From positions 1-13,180 of the forward strand of contig JBIKVN010000071.1 of assembly GCA_044356865.1 (NCBI GenBank): 13,180 nt of DNA. Direction: 5' to 3'. This document shows, one piece after another, positions 13,112 to 13,180 of this stretch (its first letter is position 1; each line of letters starts with the position of its first letter). Origin of the DNA: JBEIUL01 sp044356865 (GTDB taxonomy: Bacteria; Planctomycetota; Phycisphaerae; Phycisphaerales; SM1A02). The notes below the pieces were generated by a model. That model made no database searches, was not told the DNA's origin, and saw only the letters and a list, made by a program, of their open reading frames with translations. Position numbers and translations under genes: made by a program.

Positions 13112-13180
13112 AGCCGCTGAGGACGACCGCAAGATCATTCGCGTCGACGATTCCGTCGTCATTCGTGTCGCTTCGGGGGA
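13095..13180 (-). CDS. Dockerin-tailed secreted protein, 3' end only
   Basis: Only the last 27 codons and the stop lie in the window: SDTNDDGIVDANDLAVVLSG, then WGKCP-stop. This is the second EF-hand-like half of a dockerin pair of the GWGxCP class. It shows that the tandem group continues beyond the right edge. The N-terminal domain is unknown; a lectin-like domain would fit the neighbours, but nothing in the window proves it. Confidence 0.8.
   Translation of the reverse strand, partial: PRSDTNDDGIVDANDLAVVLSGWGKCP

Noticed and set aside
9028..13180. A diversity-generating retroelement acting on the C-type-lectin-like domains.
   Set aside because: Lectin-fold proteins are typical DGR targets, but no reverse transcriptase, template repeat or adenine-biased variable repeat is visible. 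The repeats seen lie in signal peptides and tails, not in the ligand site.

Overview
The window is GC-rich DNA that most resembles a member of the Planctomycetota, probably class Phycisphaerae. The main clue is a run of secreted proteins ending in paired EF-hand/dockerin-like repeats of the GDLNGDG...SDL...LLAEW and DINDDGTVDAQDL...GGWGNCP type, preceded by DCNGDGIVDYGQI...NGIPDxCE linkers. This style is typical of Phycisphaerae exoproteins. No rRNA, tRNA, CRISPR array or intact mobile element was seen. The taxonomic call is inferred from style and codon use, not from a marker gene.

Left part (1-4606, minus strand). Reading in the direction of transcription there is a very short zinc-ribbon ORF (4606-4469, possibly a decayed or frameshifted gene), an extended short-chain dehydrogenase/epimerase (4361-3609), a secreted pectate lyase-like PL1 protein (3518-2028), and a large secreted calcium-binding/IPT-TIG repeat protein that starts inside the lyase stop codon (ATGA overlap) and runs off the window at base 1. 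The lyase and TIG genes are almost certainly one transcription unit.

Middle part (4974-8110, plus strand). A membrane PAP2-family phosphatase is followed by a 602-residue secreted protein with propeller-like repeats and a C-terminal dockerin-like pair. Next comes a short, disturbed stretch: a 13-bp perfect inverted repeat, a headless fragment resembling the C-terminus of DUF932 phage/plasmid-type proteins, a 41-residue Gly-rich single-span membrane peptide that starts on the fragment's stop codon, and a strong GAGA-loop terminator that could work in both directions.

Right part (8111-13180). A multi-zinc-ribbon protein with a MuF-like cysteine C-terminus (8229-8999, plus) lies between two copies of a 14-bp direct repeat. 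That repeat belongs to the 3' end of the dockerin genes, and the left copy is a vestigial dockerin tail. Beyond it, on the minus strand, is a tandem family of five secreted dockerin-tailed genes: one 5'-truncated at the window edge, three with C-type-lectin-like domains, and one with a glutamine-amidotransferase-like fold. They share signal peptides, linkers and tails. Three of the four junctions are GTGA overlaps in which the codons for the terminal GWG(N/K)CP-stop also supply a Shine-Dalgarno-like GGGGGAA and the next GTG start. The lectin domains carry different Ca-site motifs (EPN or QPD), which suggests a diversified set of extracellular sugar-binding proteins. With the pectate lyase this fits a polysaccharide-scavenging lifestyle (inference).
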